Below, piece by piece: positions 19,494 to 29,328 of a stretch of 64,000 nt of DNA. Source of the stretch: Pythium myriotylum. Its lineage: Eukaryota; Oomycota; Peronosporomycetes; Pythiales; Pythiaceae. The notes below the pieces were generated by a model. That model was not told the origin of the DNA, searched no databases, and saw nothing but the letters and a program-made list of their open reading frames with translations. Location of the stretch: positions 2,790,001-2,854,000 of the forward strand of contig JALJCQ010000009.1 of the NCBI GenBank assembly GCA_023091665.1, read 5' to 3'. Each line of letters opens with the position of its first letter. Position 1 is the first letter of the stretch. A program made the position numbers and the translations under genes.

Positions 19494-21110
19494 ATGCGAC
19501 TCACCTCCATCGCCACCGCCGCGCTCGTCGCCTCCCTCGGACTCGTGCACGCACAGAACGCCAAACTGCCCACACCCACTCCCGCACCCAAAACCGCCAA
19601 GCCCACGCTCCCCCACTGGGTCGGACCGCTCACCGGAAACCCCATCGACAAAGCATGCTACCGCAAGACCTACATCTCCAAGCCCAAGGAGTGCGCCACC
19701 GGATACGAACACGACGGCATCACCACGTGCTGGGCCCAGTGTCCGCTCGAGTACCCCGTCGCGTGTGGCATGGAGTGCCTCCCGCAGAACCAGGACTGCA
19801 CCAAGGAGATCATCAACAAGGTCACCTCGGTCGTCAACGTCGCGCTGAATGCCGCCACCGCCGGCGTCTTCGGCGAGCTCTCCAAGGCCGCCAAGGGCAT
19901 CCAACAGGGCGTCAAGTGCGGACAGCAGCTCTACAACGTCGTCACCAAGATCATGGGCTACATCGACGAGGTCGAGACCGGCGGCAAGGTCGACACGACC
20001 AAGCAGCAGCTCGTCTTCCTGCTCTCCAAGTCCGACTTCGTCATCAACGATCTCCCGGTCGCCGTCGCCACGTGTCTCGGTCTGCCCGTGCCAGCGCCCA
20101 ACGAGAAGGTCGGCAAGGTCATGGACGCGGTCAACAGCATCCTCGACAAGCTCGTCAACAAGAAGACGAGCGGCCAGGATGTGCTCCAGAGCGACAACTT
20201 CCTCAACTTCACGTCCGAGGCCGGGCTCGGCGCGTCCGTCTCCTCGCTCACACCCGCCGAGAAGGACACGCTCAAGAAGCTCGTCGACGGCGGCGTCACG
20301 TGCGGACAGAAAGTCAAGGACGTCATCGATAAGGCCATCAAGATGGTCCAGGACCTCAAGCAGAAGGCGCCCACCACGGCCGTCGACGTCATCCGCACCA
20401 CGGTGCTCGGCTCCCAGCTGCTACTCAAGGACCTGCCCGACGCCACCGTCGGATGCATCAACGCCAACGCGCCGGACGGCTTCAAGAACCGCGACGAGAT
20501 CATCAAGACGGCCCATGTCATCGTCGACCGCGTCATCGACGCCGCCAGCCAGAACGGCAACCCAGTCTCCACGGCCGACTACGCCATCGTCATCGCCAAC
20601 CTCGGACTCGACGCCATCGCGCTATACGACCCCACGGGACTCGCCGCCATGGCCAAGGAGTTCGTGCAGCCCATCTGCGGACCCACGGTCTTCGTCGGCG
20701 ACATCGACGACGGTCCGGCCGACCAGGCACTTGGACTCAGCACCATGCAGAAGGCCTTCCGCAACACCACCGGCACGTGGGCCAAGACCGGCGACGGCCT
20801 GCTCCACCTCACCTTCAAGAGCGTCGACACCGAGGACGTCAAGGTCAACGTGCTCTCGGGCGGCAAGCTCGCGTACCAGGTGCCGGTCAAGAAGGGCGAG
20901 ACCGTCGACTGGTCCAAGCCGCTGAGCGAGTTCCAGGGCAAGACGCTGTACCTCGACCGCTGGCGCCCGGGGTTCCTCGGCATCCCGGGCAGCGGCGGCG
21001 GCTCCGTGCTCGCCTGGGTGCCTCTCGACAAGGACGGCTCGCTCAAGCTCTCGGTCCCCATCAACCCGACCACGTTTTCGGACCACGGCCGTCGTCTGCG
21101 CCACCAGTAA
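19494..21110 (+). CDS. Secreted 538-residue oomycete protein, right copy
   Basis: Predicted protein identical to that at 16124-17740: signal peptide 1-20, a Cys-rich head up to about residue 102, then a long helical body and a basic C-terminus. It is intronless. An Inr-like element sits 113 bp upstream. Downstream it converges with the intact M96-like gene (stop codons about 240 bp apart). The identical region begins at the presumed transcription start, so the two copies share leader, coding and 3' sequence but not upstream promoter DNA and may be expressed differently (inference). Which copy is ancestral: the right one, because its arm runs into a complete M96-like gene, whereas the left arm has only a fragment. 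Confidence 0.87.
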   Translation: MRLTSIATAALVASLGLVHAQNAKLPTPTPAPKTAKPTLPHWVGPLTGNPIDKACYRKTYISKPKECATGYEHDGITTCWAQCPLEYPVACGMECLPQNQDCTKEIINKVTSVVNVALNAATAGVFGELSKAAKGIQQGVKCGQQLYNVVTKIMGYIDEVETGGKVDTTKQQLVFLLSKSDFVINDLPVAVATCLGLPVPAPNEKVGKVMDAVNSILDKLVNKKTSGQDVLQSDNFLNFTSEAGLGASVSSLTPAEKDTLKKLVDGGVTCGQKVKDVIDKAIKMVQDLKQKAPTTAVDVIRTTVLGSQLLLKDLPDATVGCINANAPDGFKNRDEIIKTAHVIVDRVIDAASQNGNPVSTADYAIVIANLGLDAIALYDPTGLAAMAKEFVQPICGPTVFVGDIDDGPADQALGLSTMQKAFRNTTGTWAKTGDGLLHLTFKSVDTEDVKVNVLSGGKLAYQVPVKKGETVDWSKPLSEFQGKTLYLDRWRPGFLGIPGSGGGSVLAWVPLDKDGSLKLSVPINPTTFSDHGRRLRHQ

Positions 21111-21351
21111 ATGATGCTGTCGCCACCTCGTTCGCTCGTGTCAGCGCGAAGTGGGCGAGTTTAGTAGTAGTGAGTATGGTTTTGGTCAAGAATTCGCGCA
21201 TCTCGTTTGTAGTACCGTAATGGATAATATTGTCATCAATCGAGTAGTTGACTCGCTCGGACACGATCTTTCTTTTGCGACTGACTACGTCACCATCGGA
21301 AGTAGCTCCTTTCAGAGTCGCATTATAACACTGTAGCACTGCGTGCTCATT

Positions 21352-22461
21352 TCACACAGTATGGCTGTCCTGAGGATTCGGTCGTGCAGCTCCTAGTGTG
21401 CCGCGGTCGATGGCGTACTGGATGAGAGCATTCCCCCAGTGGGTCACTCCTTCCGACAGCTTCTCCAGAATGTCTCTCCGCGCTCGGATCTTCGCGTTGT
21501 GGTGGATCTTCACATGCGCCATGCGACGCATCACCACGATTCCTTCCTCCACGGCAATCAAGAGCGCGGCTGTCACGTCGTGACGGATGCGAGCGGCTGG
21601 ACGGTACGGGTACAAGTCGTCTCGATCCACGAATGTACAGGACACAAGTCCGCAGTTGTTGAACTCGTCCCAATCGGTGAAGACCACGAAGTTGCCTTCC
21701 ACAAGCAGCCCCGGCGCCACAGTCGTGAGTACGTGGTGCTGCGAGATATTATCATCCCCTGTGTCTTCTTCCACCTCTCTGATCGTCACATGACCAGTGC
21801 CGTCCGTGAAGCTGATCTCGAGGTGGGATGTGTAGAACGTCGCTGCTTCAAACACATCTCGAGCTGTGACCCCAGGTGGAAACTGAACCAGCGAAAAGCG
21901 TACACAGCTTGTGTCCCCGTTCGGTGTCTCGTAGACCTCGCTCGACGCGTGGGGTTTCGTCAGCGCCACGTACCGACTTCTCTCGATCAAGTACCCTCGC
22001 CCGAATGCTAGTTGTTGAGCTTTGACACTCTGCAGGATTCGACGTCGCTCGCCGCTCGGTCTCGTCAAGTGAATATAACAGTGCGCGAGCTGCGCTGTGT
22101 CGTTGGCCACGAACTGCGAGACCATCGAGTGCGCGTTCGCGAGCGCCAGGTGCTGCTCGTGGATGGCGTCGCGCAGCAGCGAGTTCGGGATCGCGTGTGG
22201 GCTCTCGTACTGGGCTCGCCGCACGCGCTGCCGCAGCTGCTCGAGTCGGTGCTGCAGGATGTCGACCTCGTCCTGGAGATGGTTGATCTCCTCTTTGCGC
22301 ACCGTGTGCGTGGGCTTGCGCTTCTTGGGCGGCCCGGGCGCCGAGGTCTCGGCCGCCGTGGGCGAGTCGCTGCCGGACGCGAGCAGCAGCGTCACGAGCG
22401 ACGGCAGCGGCCCGCGCGACGCCGCCGCTACGTCGGTCGCCGGGCGCTTGCGCGTCGCCAT
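21352..22461 (-). CDS. M96-like coiled-coil protein with START-like C-terminal region
   Basis: Intact 369-residue minus-strand frame. A basic stretch (PPKKRKPTHTVRKEE, about residues 44-58) leads into a leucine-zipper-like helix (INHLQDEVDILQHRLEQLR) to about residue 80, so the N-terminus could be nuclear and dimeric. It lacks the N-x7-R signature of a true bZIP DNA-binding region. The rest resembles the large oomycete group related to the M96 mating-specific protein: a domain ending in VTAALLIAVEEGIVVMRRM, HVKIHHNAKI and VTHWGNALIQ. Any role in regulation or lipid binding is inference. The right arm of the inverted duplication ends inside this gene at about 21697. A paralogue is at 47787-49112. 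Confidence 0.7.
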   Translation of the reverse strand: MATRKRPATDVAAASRGPLPSLVTLLLASGSDSPTAAETSAPGPPKKRKPTHTVRKEEINHLQDEVDILQHRLEQLRQRVRRAQYESPHAIPNSLLRDAIHEQHLALANAHSMVSQFVANDTAQLAHCYIHLTRPSGERRRILQSVKAQQLAFGRGYLIERSRYVALTKPHASSEVYETPNGDTSCVRFSLVQFPPGVTARDVFEAATFYTSHLEISFTDGTGHVTIREVEEDTGDDNISQHHVLTTVAPGLLVEGNFVVFTDWDEFNNCGLVSCTFVDRDDLYPYRPAARIRHDVTAALLIAVEEGIVVMRRMAHVKIHHNAKIRARRDILEKLSEGVTHWGNALIQYAIDRGTLGAARPNPQDSHTV

Positions 22462-22719
22462 GGAGAAGCAAGCGATCTGGTTCTGGCAAAATGCACTTCG
22501 CCATCGGCTGCACGGGGGAGCGGAGCCGGGCTGTTTTCTGTACAGGGCAACTGAGATGCGTCAACAGTGGGGAGCAATCGCGGTGACTCCGGTAGCGCAA
22601 ACATTGCGCGTCATCATTTGCATCACCCAAACACCCATCACCCAGAGTTGGGTAGATCACTTCCTAGCTTCAACAATCCTGATGGGACCGTTGATGACGC
22701 GGGCGGACCATTGGGAGGG

Positions 22720-24957
22720 ATGACCTCGCGCCTGCAAATTCTCTCGCTTTTTCCTCGCGTTGGTCGCTCAGTTCGCGATTTCACTCGAAAGATGCAGAAC
22801 GGCGAGCTGGATCCGCGGTGGCGAGAGGTCTTTGACGACTATTCGCTCGCGACGTCGCACTTTTTCAAAGTCTGGACGCTGCAGCTCGACCACGCGCGCG
22901 AGTTCCAGCGACGATGGAACCAACGACTCGACCCGACGCAACCCAAGCGATACGTGGAGAGTGTGGAAGAAGGCGACTACTACGGCGTCGCGTTGAGCAT
23001 GTGCGATCTGAACCGCATGTACGAAGACCAGATTGAACTTCCAACGCTGGTGCTGCTGCGGGAAGCGGTCGAACTGCTGCACATGCTCGCGTGCATTGAC
23101 TTGGACCTCTGGCGAGAGGTGTTTACCGACTCGTTTGCGTTGAAGGACAGTTGGCGGGACAGAGTTGTGCCGGTCTGGGCTTTCATGCCGTACGATGTGC
23201 TTGCCCGAAGCGTTGACATCGCCAATTCAGACGTTGAAATCTTCTTTTCTATTCTGCAGCAAACCCCTCGAACCAACCAGTACCACAGATCGAAAAATCT
23301 CATGTTGGAAATCCTCGGCGCTGACGTCAACCCACTTCTACGACCACGCCTTCCCGAGGAAATGGAGATGAAGCTTCTGTTGACACCGCCTGTCGCAACT
23401 TTTGTGCCACGCAGTAAGCTTGCATCGCATCTACGCGCGGTTGGACAGGCACTCGACCAAGCATCAATCACGATGCCGTCGACAAACAGTCTCCCGATTA
23501 AGGTTGTCTCTGCACACGTGTCGATCGATGATGCCACAATAGATGTGCGAAGCCTCGAGAGTCTGGCCTATCTGAGCTCCGTTGTTTCCGTCAACTTCCT
23601 CAAGTTTGATTTTCGGCAAACTGACGCAGACGATGGCGCCTATCCGTGGTCGACGTTCGGAGATCTTATGACTCATGCTGTGATTGGTTGCGATAGCCCA
23701 CACAGCGCTCGAACGTTTGCAGTGAACATGAAAGGCGGTGATTTTCGCCGGTTCATATCGTTTGCATCAGCACTTCGTGAGACACAATGTACCGCGACCG
23801 CGACTTACACGGCCGAGTCAGTTGCATGGCCAAGGGAGAAATGGCTGCGTTGGCTTGCATGGAGCTGGCTGGGGAACAGTAAACATAGTCCCAGCTTAAA
23901 TCTCTGCCTCTACCTAGACAAGCTTACCACTGACGACGTCGAGATCCTCCACGCTGTGGTCACTGGTGGGAACCCAGTCAGTGCTCTCGCCCCTCCTGTG
24001 CGTTGGATTATCACGACAGCAGATGTCATGGCCATGTGTGAAATCGACACAACTGAGGAGATTACCACGACTATATCGCCTGGAACGCGTTTGGCTGTCG
24101 TAGGTGAGTCGGCTGGGCATGGCCGTGTGACTGTCGTCGTTCCGGGCTACGGTACCGCCTCGTTGGACAGAGTCGACGTGGAAATGACAACAAAAGCTAC
24201 AGGTTCAAGTCTGTCTCCTCACCCACGAGTGCGTGTGACCGGTTTGAACCTCACAATCACGGGCGATGATCCAGAAAGCTTGCAAGGCGCCACTGCTTTG
24301 ATCCAGTTATTGGGACCAAGCATCACAGATTTGATGGTAATGTTCGAACGGCAGCAGCTTCGGCAGGAAGAGGTCGATTTGATTATGCCCTCGTGCCCTA
24401 GTCTTGAGAAACTGAAACTAATCGGTTTGAGGATGTGCGACTTGAGCCCTGTCATCGAGTATATTTCACGGCCGTCGTCTAGATTGGAGAATCTTGTTCT
24501 CAACCGCATCAAATTACTTGACTCGAAGGGACTGTCGGATTTCATCATTGCTGCTTCCAAACCAACCACTCACCTCGCATCGATCCTCAAGATTGTTGGG
24601 TTTGGCTTCACGAAAGACACACTGCTGGAAGCGGACACAATGGAGACCGTCCACCGAATGCTCGAAGTAAACCGTCGCCTAAAGGGCTTCCAGATCTGCG
24701 TCCCTTGTCAAGCTGATTCCAACCATCGGTCCTACGTTGATGACCAAACTAATGAGCTTGTAGCTCGACCCGCAGAGATGATCCCTCTTGCTTCGAAGCT
24801 TGCTTTTATCCACGTGCTGAAAGCCCTCGACCAGTCGACGATCTCTTCAGCGGCTAGCAAGCTTGCGCTCAACCATCTCGCAATATCTCACATCTTTGAA
24901 TTCGCAGCTAAACCTTCTCTCCGAACAGTGATCGTGGAATTCGATCGTTCGTACTGA
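22720..24957 (+). CDS. LRR/RNI-like family protein
   Basis: A 745-residue frame from the Met at 22720 (MTSRLQILSLFPRVGRS). The frame is open 51 codons further upstream to 22567. An Inr-like TCATTTGCATCACC near 22613 would place transcription start after that Met, so the shorter start is preferred. The helix LLREAVELLHMLACIDLDLW lies near residues 111-130, VVVPGYGTASLD near 472, leucine-rich strands at about 530-613 (ITDLMVMFERQQL, CPSLEKLKLIGLRM, LENLVLNRIKL) and SKLAFIHVL near 690. The end IFEFAAKPSLRTVIVEF fits the family tail. It converges with the minus-strand array to the right (150-bp gap). The function is unknown. Confidence 0.82.
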   Translation: MTSRLQILSLFPRVGRSVRDFTRKMQNGELDPRWREVFDDYSLATSHFFKVWTLQLDHAREFQRRWNQRLDPTQPKRYVESVEEGDYYGVALSMCDLNRMYEDQIELPTLVLLREAVELLHMLACIDLDLWREVFTDSFALKDSWRDRVVPVWAFMPYDVLARSVDIANSDVEIFFSILQQTPRTNQYHRSKNLMLEILGADVNPLLRPRLPEEMEMKLLLTPPVATFVPRSKLASHLRAVGQALDQASITMPSTNSLPIKVVSAHVSIDDATIDVRSLESLAYLSSVVSVNFLKFDFRQTDADDGAYPWSTFGDLMTHAVIGCDSPHSARTFAVNMKGGDFRRFISFASALRETQCTATATYTAESVAWPREKWLRWLAWSWLGNSKHSPSLNLCLYLDKLTTDDVEILHAVVTGGNPVSALAPPVRWIITTADVMAMCEIDTTEEITTTISPGTRLAVVGESAGHGRVTVVVPGYGTASLDRVDVEMTTKATGSSLSPHPRVRVTGLNLTITGDDPESLQGATALIQLLGPSITDLMVMFERQQLRQEEVDLIMPSCPSLEKLKLIGLRMCDLSPVIEYISRPSSRLENLVLNRIKLLDSKGLSDFIIAASKPTTHLASILKIVGFGFTKDTLLEADTMETVHRMLEVNRRLKGFQICVPCQADSNHRSYVDDQTNELVARPAEMIPLASKLAFIHVLKALDQSTISSAASKLALNHLAISHIFEFAAKPSLRTVIVEFDRSY

Positions 24958-25109
24958 AGTCCTGTGAAGGGAGGGTCGGTTTAAATCTAATGCACTTCGT
25001 TTAATTATATCGGAAAATCTAAATGATTTTCTTGTACGACGGTTTTCGATTTACCACGACCACATTGCCGCACGCACTTCACAGGTAACATAGAAAGATC
25101 TGCGCGAAG

Positions 25110-26963
25110 TTACCATGACGTTCCTGGTTCACGGAGATAGACTCGTCGACAGGTTTGAGAAGTTGCGTATTCAAAAATGATTGACACTGGAAGTTGGCTC
25201 AGGTGGAGGCTTGAGGCTCGAGTTGCCAACACACTGAGAAAGGCCAATTTCTGGCAAACGCGCAGCGGTTGAACTAGACGTTGGTTATGAAGATGGTGGA
25301 AGTCATCATGGACGCGATCCGATATTGAAGCAGCCGCTTCCGTGTCAAGCGTCAGTGTCAAGTTTGTCAAATACAGATTGTCGCGAAGAGCCGAAGTGAA
25401 GCCGTCGATGATTTCATCGCAAATGTCCGGAATTTCGGAAAGATCGAGATCAAGGCACTCCAGAATTTTGGTTCCTCGTTCGTTGGCGATCGATCGCGAA
25501 AATTGACTGATGGCAATAAGAGGAGCGTAGAGTCGAGGCAGTGAGAGCGACTTTAGCCGTGAGGCAGGCTCGTAGTCCACAAAAGGATTCGTCGAGTGCA
25601 GTTGGAGGCGATGCAGTTTGAGGTGCTTTAAGTGGGGGCAGGAGTCGAGAAAGAAGCGAGGCGCAGTATCTGGTAAGCTCTCGCCATTAATTTCGATCGC
25701 AAGAGCATGAATATTGGAGCCTATCATGGATACAAGCTTGGAAACTGCTCGCCAACTCTCTCGGTGGCAGTCCACTGTAACCACCAACGACAGAAATTCT
25801 GGTACACAAGACTTGTGCTGGACATTTTTGATGACAGCAGTAATCGAGGAAACATCGCCTAGCATGAGCTCCGGGATATCGAGCTCCAATGCCTTCATAG
25901 ATAACTGGAGGAACTCCCCGAGGCAACTGAATAGCTCTGCTCGGTCGCTTGCTTTTCTCGAATGAGAAGATAGTCCAAAACGCTCGAAGATCATGTTCTC
26001 GGATGGTTTTGACGCTTTCAGCACTTGGACGAGTGTTTGTAACCGAGGAAGAGACGAATTTTCGCAGTTTACGCGAAGTGTCCGTGGGCTCGATTCGCTC
26101 GAGAACAGCATGGAGAGCACAGCCGAAAATCCGTATGTCGTGAACTCATCTTCGTCTCGACCAACCATATCTATCCAGAGCTCATTAATCCGGATACGAG
26201 AGTTGATCAGCTTGAGCATCGCGAGAGACACTTCAAAAGTCAACACCATTCGTGACAGGTGAACATCAAGGGACTGAAGTTGCCACTGAAACCCGCTGGA
26301 TCCTTCAAGATTGAGTGAGACAGTACTTGCGAATAAGCTCAGCTTGCTCCACAAGCTATTTGAATCAGCCGCACTCAATTGTGTCTGTGGGCTTATCCAG
26401 TTGCTGATCACCACAGAATACGAATATCGTGGCATTTCGCCAGTGTACCCGAGAATCATCTTGAGCTCTTGCTGTGCTGAGAGGAACTTATCGCTTCGTC
26501 GGCTATCATGGTGCAAACTCACCAACAAATGGTGACATTGATCCAACGATTCGAGCAACTCATCAATAACATTGGCGTAGAAGGGTTGAATGCGAATCAA
26601 TGGCAGAATCTTGGCGTCATCAGTCCACGAAGGTAGTTCGAATCCGCCAACTCCACAGCGGTGCACCAAAATCCAGGTCCATGTCTTCTCATCCAAACAA
26701 TGCACGAGCCACAGCAAATCTAGAGCCTCACGAATCGCTTGAAGCTTCTTCATGTCCTTTTCCACAGCAGGATCAGTCTGACCCAATCGCGACAGCGTAA
26801 ATAACGTAGGACGAGGCAGTATCACGCGGAGCATCCACAAGTTGTCGAATCTTCCATTCAGCGCTGAGTGTCCTCCCAAGTTGCTGGCTTCCACTGGCAC
26901 TGCCTCAACAATGCCTCGCAGCTCTCGCCACCACGGCTCGAATAATCGCCACTTGGTCTCCAT
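25110..26963 (-). CDS. LRR/RNI-like family protein without the PGYG insert
   Basis: The frame runs from a Met at 27044, but the Met at 26963 (METKWRLFEPWWRELRGIV) aligns with family N-termini (DWSFLSPWRDAL), giving 617 residues. The helix IREALDLLWLVHCLDEKTW is near residue 80. Leucine-rich strands follow (IHALAIEINGESL, CPHLKHLKLHRLQL, LKSLSLPRLYAPL, LTNLTLTLDTEA). The end QKLAFLSVLATRAS and FEYATSQTCRRVYL is typical of the family. The PG(Y/F)G motif is missing and the whole is shorter than its neighbours. It is the last gene of the five-gene minus-strand array. Confidence 0.8.
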   Translation of the reverse strand: METKWRLFEPWWRELRGIVEAVPVEASNLGGHSALNGRFDNLWMLRVILPRPTLFTLSRLGQTDPAVEKDMKKLQAIREALDLLWLVHCLDEKTWTWILVHRCGVGGFELPSWTDDAKILPLIRIQPFYANVIDELLESLDQCHHLLVSLHHDSRRSDKFLSAQQELKMILGYTGEMPRYSYSVVISNWISPQTQLSAADSNSLWSKLSLFASTVSLNLEGSSGFQWQLQSLDVHLSRMVLTFEVSLAMLKLINSRIRINELWIDMVGRDEDEFTTYGFSAVLSMLFSSESSPRTLRVNCENSSLPRLQTLVQVLKASKPSENMIFERFGLSSHSRKASDRAELFSCLGEFLQLSMKALELDIPELMLGDVSSITAVIKNVQHKSCVPEFLSLVVTVDCHRESWRAVSKLVSMIGSNIHALAIEINGESLPDTAPRFFLDSCPHLKHLKLHRLQLHSTNPFVDYEPASRLKSLSLPRLYAPLIAISQFSRSIANERGTKILECLDLDLSEIPDICDEIIDGFTSALRDNLYLTNLTLTLDTEAAASISDRVHDDFHHLHNQRLVQPLRVCQKLAFLSVLATRASSLHLSQLPVSIIFEYATSQTCRRVYLREPGTSW

Positions 26964-27317
26964 CGCGATGTTTCTTGCCGACGAGTTGAAGAATGAGCCT
27001 ATACTCACACGGTTGATGTTGTTCCCGTTCTGCTCATTGCCCATTATGGCAACGGTGTTCGTTTGTCATTTTGCTGATTATGGGCACGAGCAAAGCGTGT
27101 GACTCGTCTGCAAGATTGCCCGCAATCACGATCCAACGTTGGTGATTGGCTGAGGAATGTTCGCTTTCTCTTCGATGTAGCCATTTCGATGAGTTTTTTC
27201 CTTCGATTTGTTCCCCGAACACGAACTCCTCGATCAAGCGTCTTTTCTATATGGAATACATTGCCGGTGAATCCACGAAATGAGCGACCAACTCTGTACG
27301 CACAAAGCAACGTAGAG
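26964..27317. other. Intergenic gap within the LRR-like array
   Basis: About 354 bp between the stop of one array gene and the chosen start of the next. It holds the 81-bp upstream extension of the next frame. I see no other gene, repeat or RNA here. Confidence 0.6.
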
Positions 27318-29222
27318 TCACGGCTCGTCGATGTAGACTTGTCTCCACACACGCGCCGCTGCGAACTCAAAAACAAGCGCCAACGTGTGGTCGTCCAACT
27401 GCAACGTCAGTTCAAGAAGACGCGACCTAAAGTCCAGCTCGTTTAAAGACATTCTTCCATCGATGATGGGCCTGATGACGCTCAGAAATGCTGCCTTGGA
27501 TTTCGTGGGAAACGGAGCAGCCGCGCCGAGTCCCCACGTGAGATGGTGGGCTTCGAATGCAGCGCGATTTTGTTCAAGCAAGTGTATTGGCACGCGCAGC
27601 TCGAGGTATTCGAGCTTCCGACTGGCACGTACGAGTGACTTGAACGCGTCAATATTCTCCTGATCGAGTTCGTTGTCGACGCCGACCGAGTCCACACAAA
27701 GTTCCTTGATGACTCTGGACGCCTTTCGGGTAGGATCACCCAGCGCTTGTGCAAACGTTGTGACGCTGGCGCTTGGAACTTCGACGTTGTGGAGTGCAAG
27801 CGTGCGTATCTGACAATTGTGCTGGTCGTAAGCCTCAAGGAATACATCCAATGAGTCCACTACGACACTCGATAAATCAAGAAACTGGAGAGCACGGCAA
27901 GTTCGTAAGATGCTGTCCACCGCATTGGCTGTAAGATGCCCCATCCACAAGTATATCGAGAGACTCCGAAGATTTCGCCCAAACTCTTCAAGTAGAAGAG
28001 GGATCACCTCCACGGTTTCAAGGTGAGTACCTTCCGATCCAATTGCCATTGTCTCCAGCACATGGTGATGACTCTTGCCGTTGACTTCGCGATGAGACCT
28101 GAGCTGAGCTTGGACGGCTGCCACGTCGGCCATTTCAAAGTCGTGTTGGTTGATCGAGACGTGTTTGATTGAAGTCAGTGAGTGTGGGGAGAAGATCGCC
28201 TGCGAGAGCCATGCCCACTTCTGGTTCCGATCGGCAGCACTGTCAAATGAAAAAACGTTGTGAAGCTGGAGATTCTTGACCCTTTTTGTGGTTGCAAGTG
28301 CTGCGCATGCAGCTTCGAACTGAACACAATCAGCACGTTCGATCACAACAGTCTCGCAATCGTATCTCGACGAAGAGTTCGGTCCGCGTGCGTCTTCTTT
28401 CCTGTCGTCGGCAAGCATCGTCGTCAACAAATTATCTCTTACCGTCGTGTCGACAATATTTCCTTCTCCAAAAGGTTCATAGCGAACAAGGCGCACGCTG
28501 ACGCGATGGAGTGGAGTGCCAAGAGACTGGAGTCGAATTAATTGGCTCGCGATGCCGTTCGTCATTTCGTACGGTGACACGTCCACGTCCACCGAGTGGA
28601 GCTCCAATCGAGCACAACAATCCAGCAAGTCCGACCCATTTCCACGTGTGACCAGTTCTCGAATGGTCTGAACGACCTCGACGACCTTAGTCACGTACGC
28701 CTCGACATTGTTCGTGGCCATGCCGAAGATCAGGAACTGCAGCCGCAACTGGATCGCCGGGTCCTCCCACTGCTCTACGCCATACCTCTCCAGCAGTTGG
28801 CGCTTGGCCTCCATCTCTTCTTCCTGCAAACGAGTCTTGGCGTAGACGAGCGTCTCCCACCGCGGGGCGTCCAGCTGCCATGTGAACTTGTCGTGCTTGA
28901 CGCTGACCACGACGGTCATGGGGCCCAGTCGTTCTTGCTCTGGCACGACCAACGACGCCGGCATAGCGACACCCAGAGCTTCCACGACTGCGAGCCGCCA
29001 CGCCACGCGATCGAGTCGCCAGAGCGTGTTGAGCAGATCCAACGCGACGCGGAAGCCACGCTGCTCAGCCGCAGAACTCTCCACGGGCAGGAACACGACG
29101 AGCCCCACGCAGTCGCTCTGCAAGTGCCCGTCTCTTGCACACGTCTCGACGTCCGTCCAGCGCCGTAGCGGTGCCAGGAAGCGCGCGAGCACGCGCCATC
29201 GGCTCTCGTCAGGAGCTCCCAT
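27318..29222 (-). CDS. LRR/RNI-like family protein without the PGYG insert
   Basis: Intact 634-residue frame starting MGAPDESRWRVLARFLAPLRRW, which fits the family pattern W-x-x-hydrophobic-hydrophobic near the N-terminus. The helix FRVALDLLNTLWRLDRVAW lies at about residues 56-74. The middle has unusual charged loops (RKEDARGPNSSSRYDC). Leucine-rich strands come late (LRSLSIYLWMGHL, CRALQFLDLSSVVV, IRTLALHNVEVPS, LEYLELRVPI), followed by SKAAFLSVIRPI and ALVFEFAAARVWRQVYID. The PG(Y/F)G segment is absent. The family end motif is conserved, so the gene looks functional. Confidence 0.82.
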   Translation of the reverse strand: MGAPDESRWRVLARFLAPLRRWTDVETCARDGHLQSDCVGLVVFLPVESSAAEQRGFRVALDLLNTLWRLDRVAWRLAVVEALGVAMPASLVVPEQERLGPMTVVVSVKHDKFTWQLDAPRWETLVYAKTRLQEEEMEAKRQLLERYGVEQWEDPAIQLRLQFLIFGMATNNVEAYVTKVVEVVQTIRELVTRGNGSDLLDCCARLELHSVDVDVSPYEMTNGIASQLIRLQSLGTPLHRVSVRLVRYEPFGEGNIVDTTVRDNLLTTMLADDRKEDARGPNSSSRYDCETVVIERADCVQFEAACAALATTKRVKNLQLHNVFSFDSAADRNQKWAWLSQAIFSPHSLTSIKHVSINQHDFEMADVAAVQAQLRSHREVNGKSHHHVLETMAIGSEGTHLETVEVIPLLLEEFGRNLRSLSIYLWMGHLTANAVDSILRTCRALQFLDLSSVVVDSLDVFLEAYDQHNCQIRTLALHNVEVPSASVTTFAQALGDPTRKASRVIKELCVDSVGVDNELDQENIDAFKSLVRASRKLEYLELRVPIHLLEQNRAAFEAHHLTWGLGAAAPFPTKSKAAFLSVIRPIIDGRMSLNELDFRSRLLELTLQLDDHTLALVFEFAAARVWRQVYIDEP

Positions 29223-29328
29223 TGCGTTTCAAAAATTGACCATCAAAAGAGACCAGAGATTGTCGTTAGGAACCGGTTTATAACATCTTCGCCACAATGT
29301 AGCCATGTCTCCATTTGGTGGTGGTGTT

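Larger units (their letters stand above)
15537..21697. repeat. Large near-perfect inverted duplication (two ~2.3-kb arms)
   Basis: The left arm (15537-17861) is the reverse complement of the right arm (19382-21697). Both arms contain the complete 538-residue secreted-protein gene and the 3' part of an M96-like gene. Antisense and shadow frames of several hundred residues are the same in both arms, so the coding DNA is essentially identical. Differences seen: a 9-bp GGTGGTGGC-type length change in the 5' leader (left arm longer) and a few substitutions within the outermost 60 bp. Outside 15537 and 21697 similarity stops; inside, it stops at 17861/19382. The 1,520-bp spacer is unique to the centre. 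Confidence 0.9.

Noticed and set aside
21352..22461. True bZIP transcription factor
   Set aside because: The zipper-like helix is present but the basic region lacks the N-x7-R/K DNA-contact signature; called M96-like coiled-coil instead.
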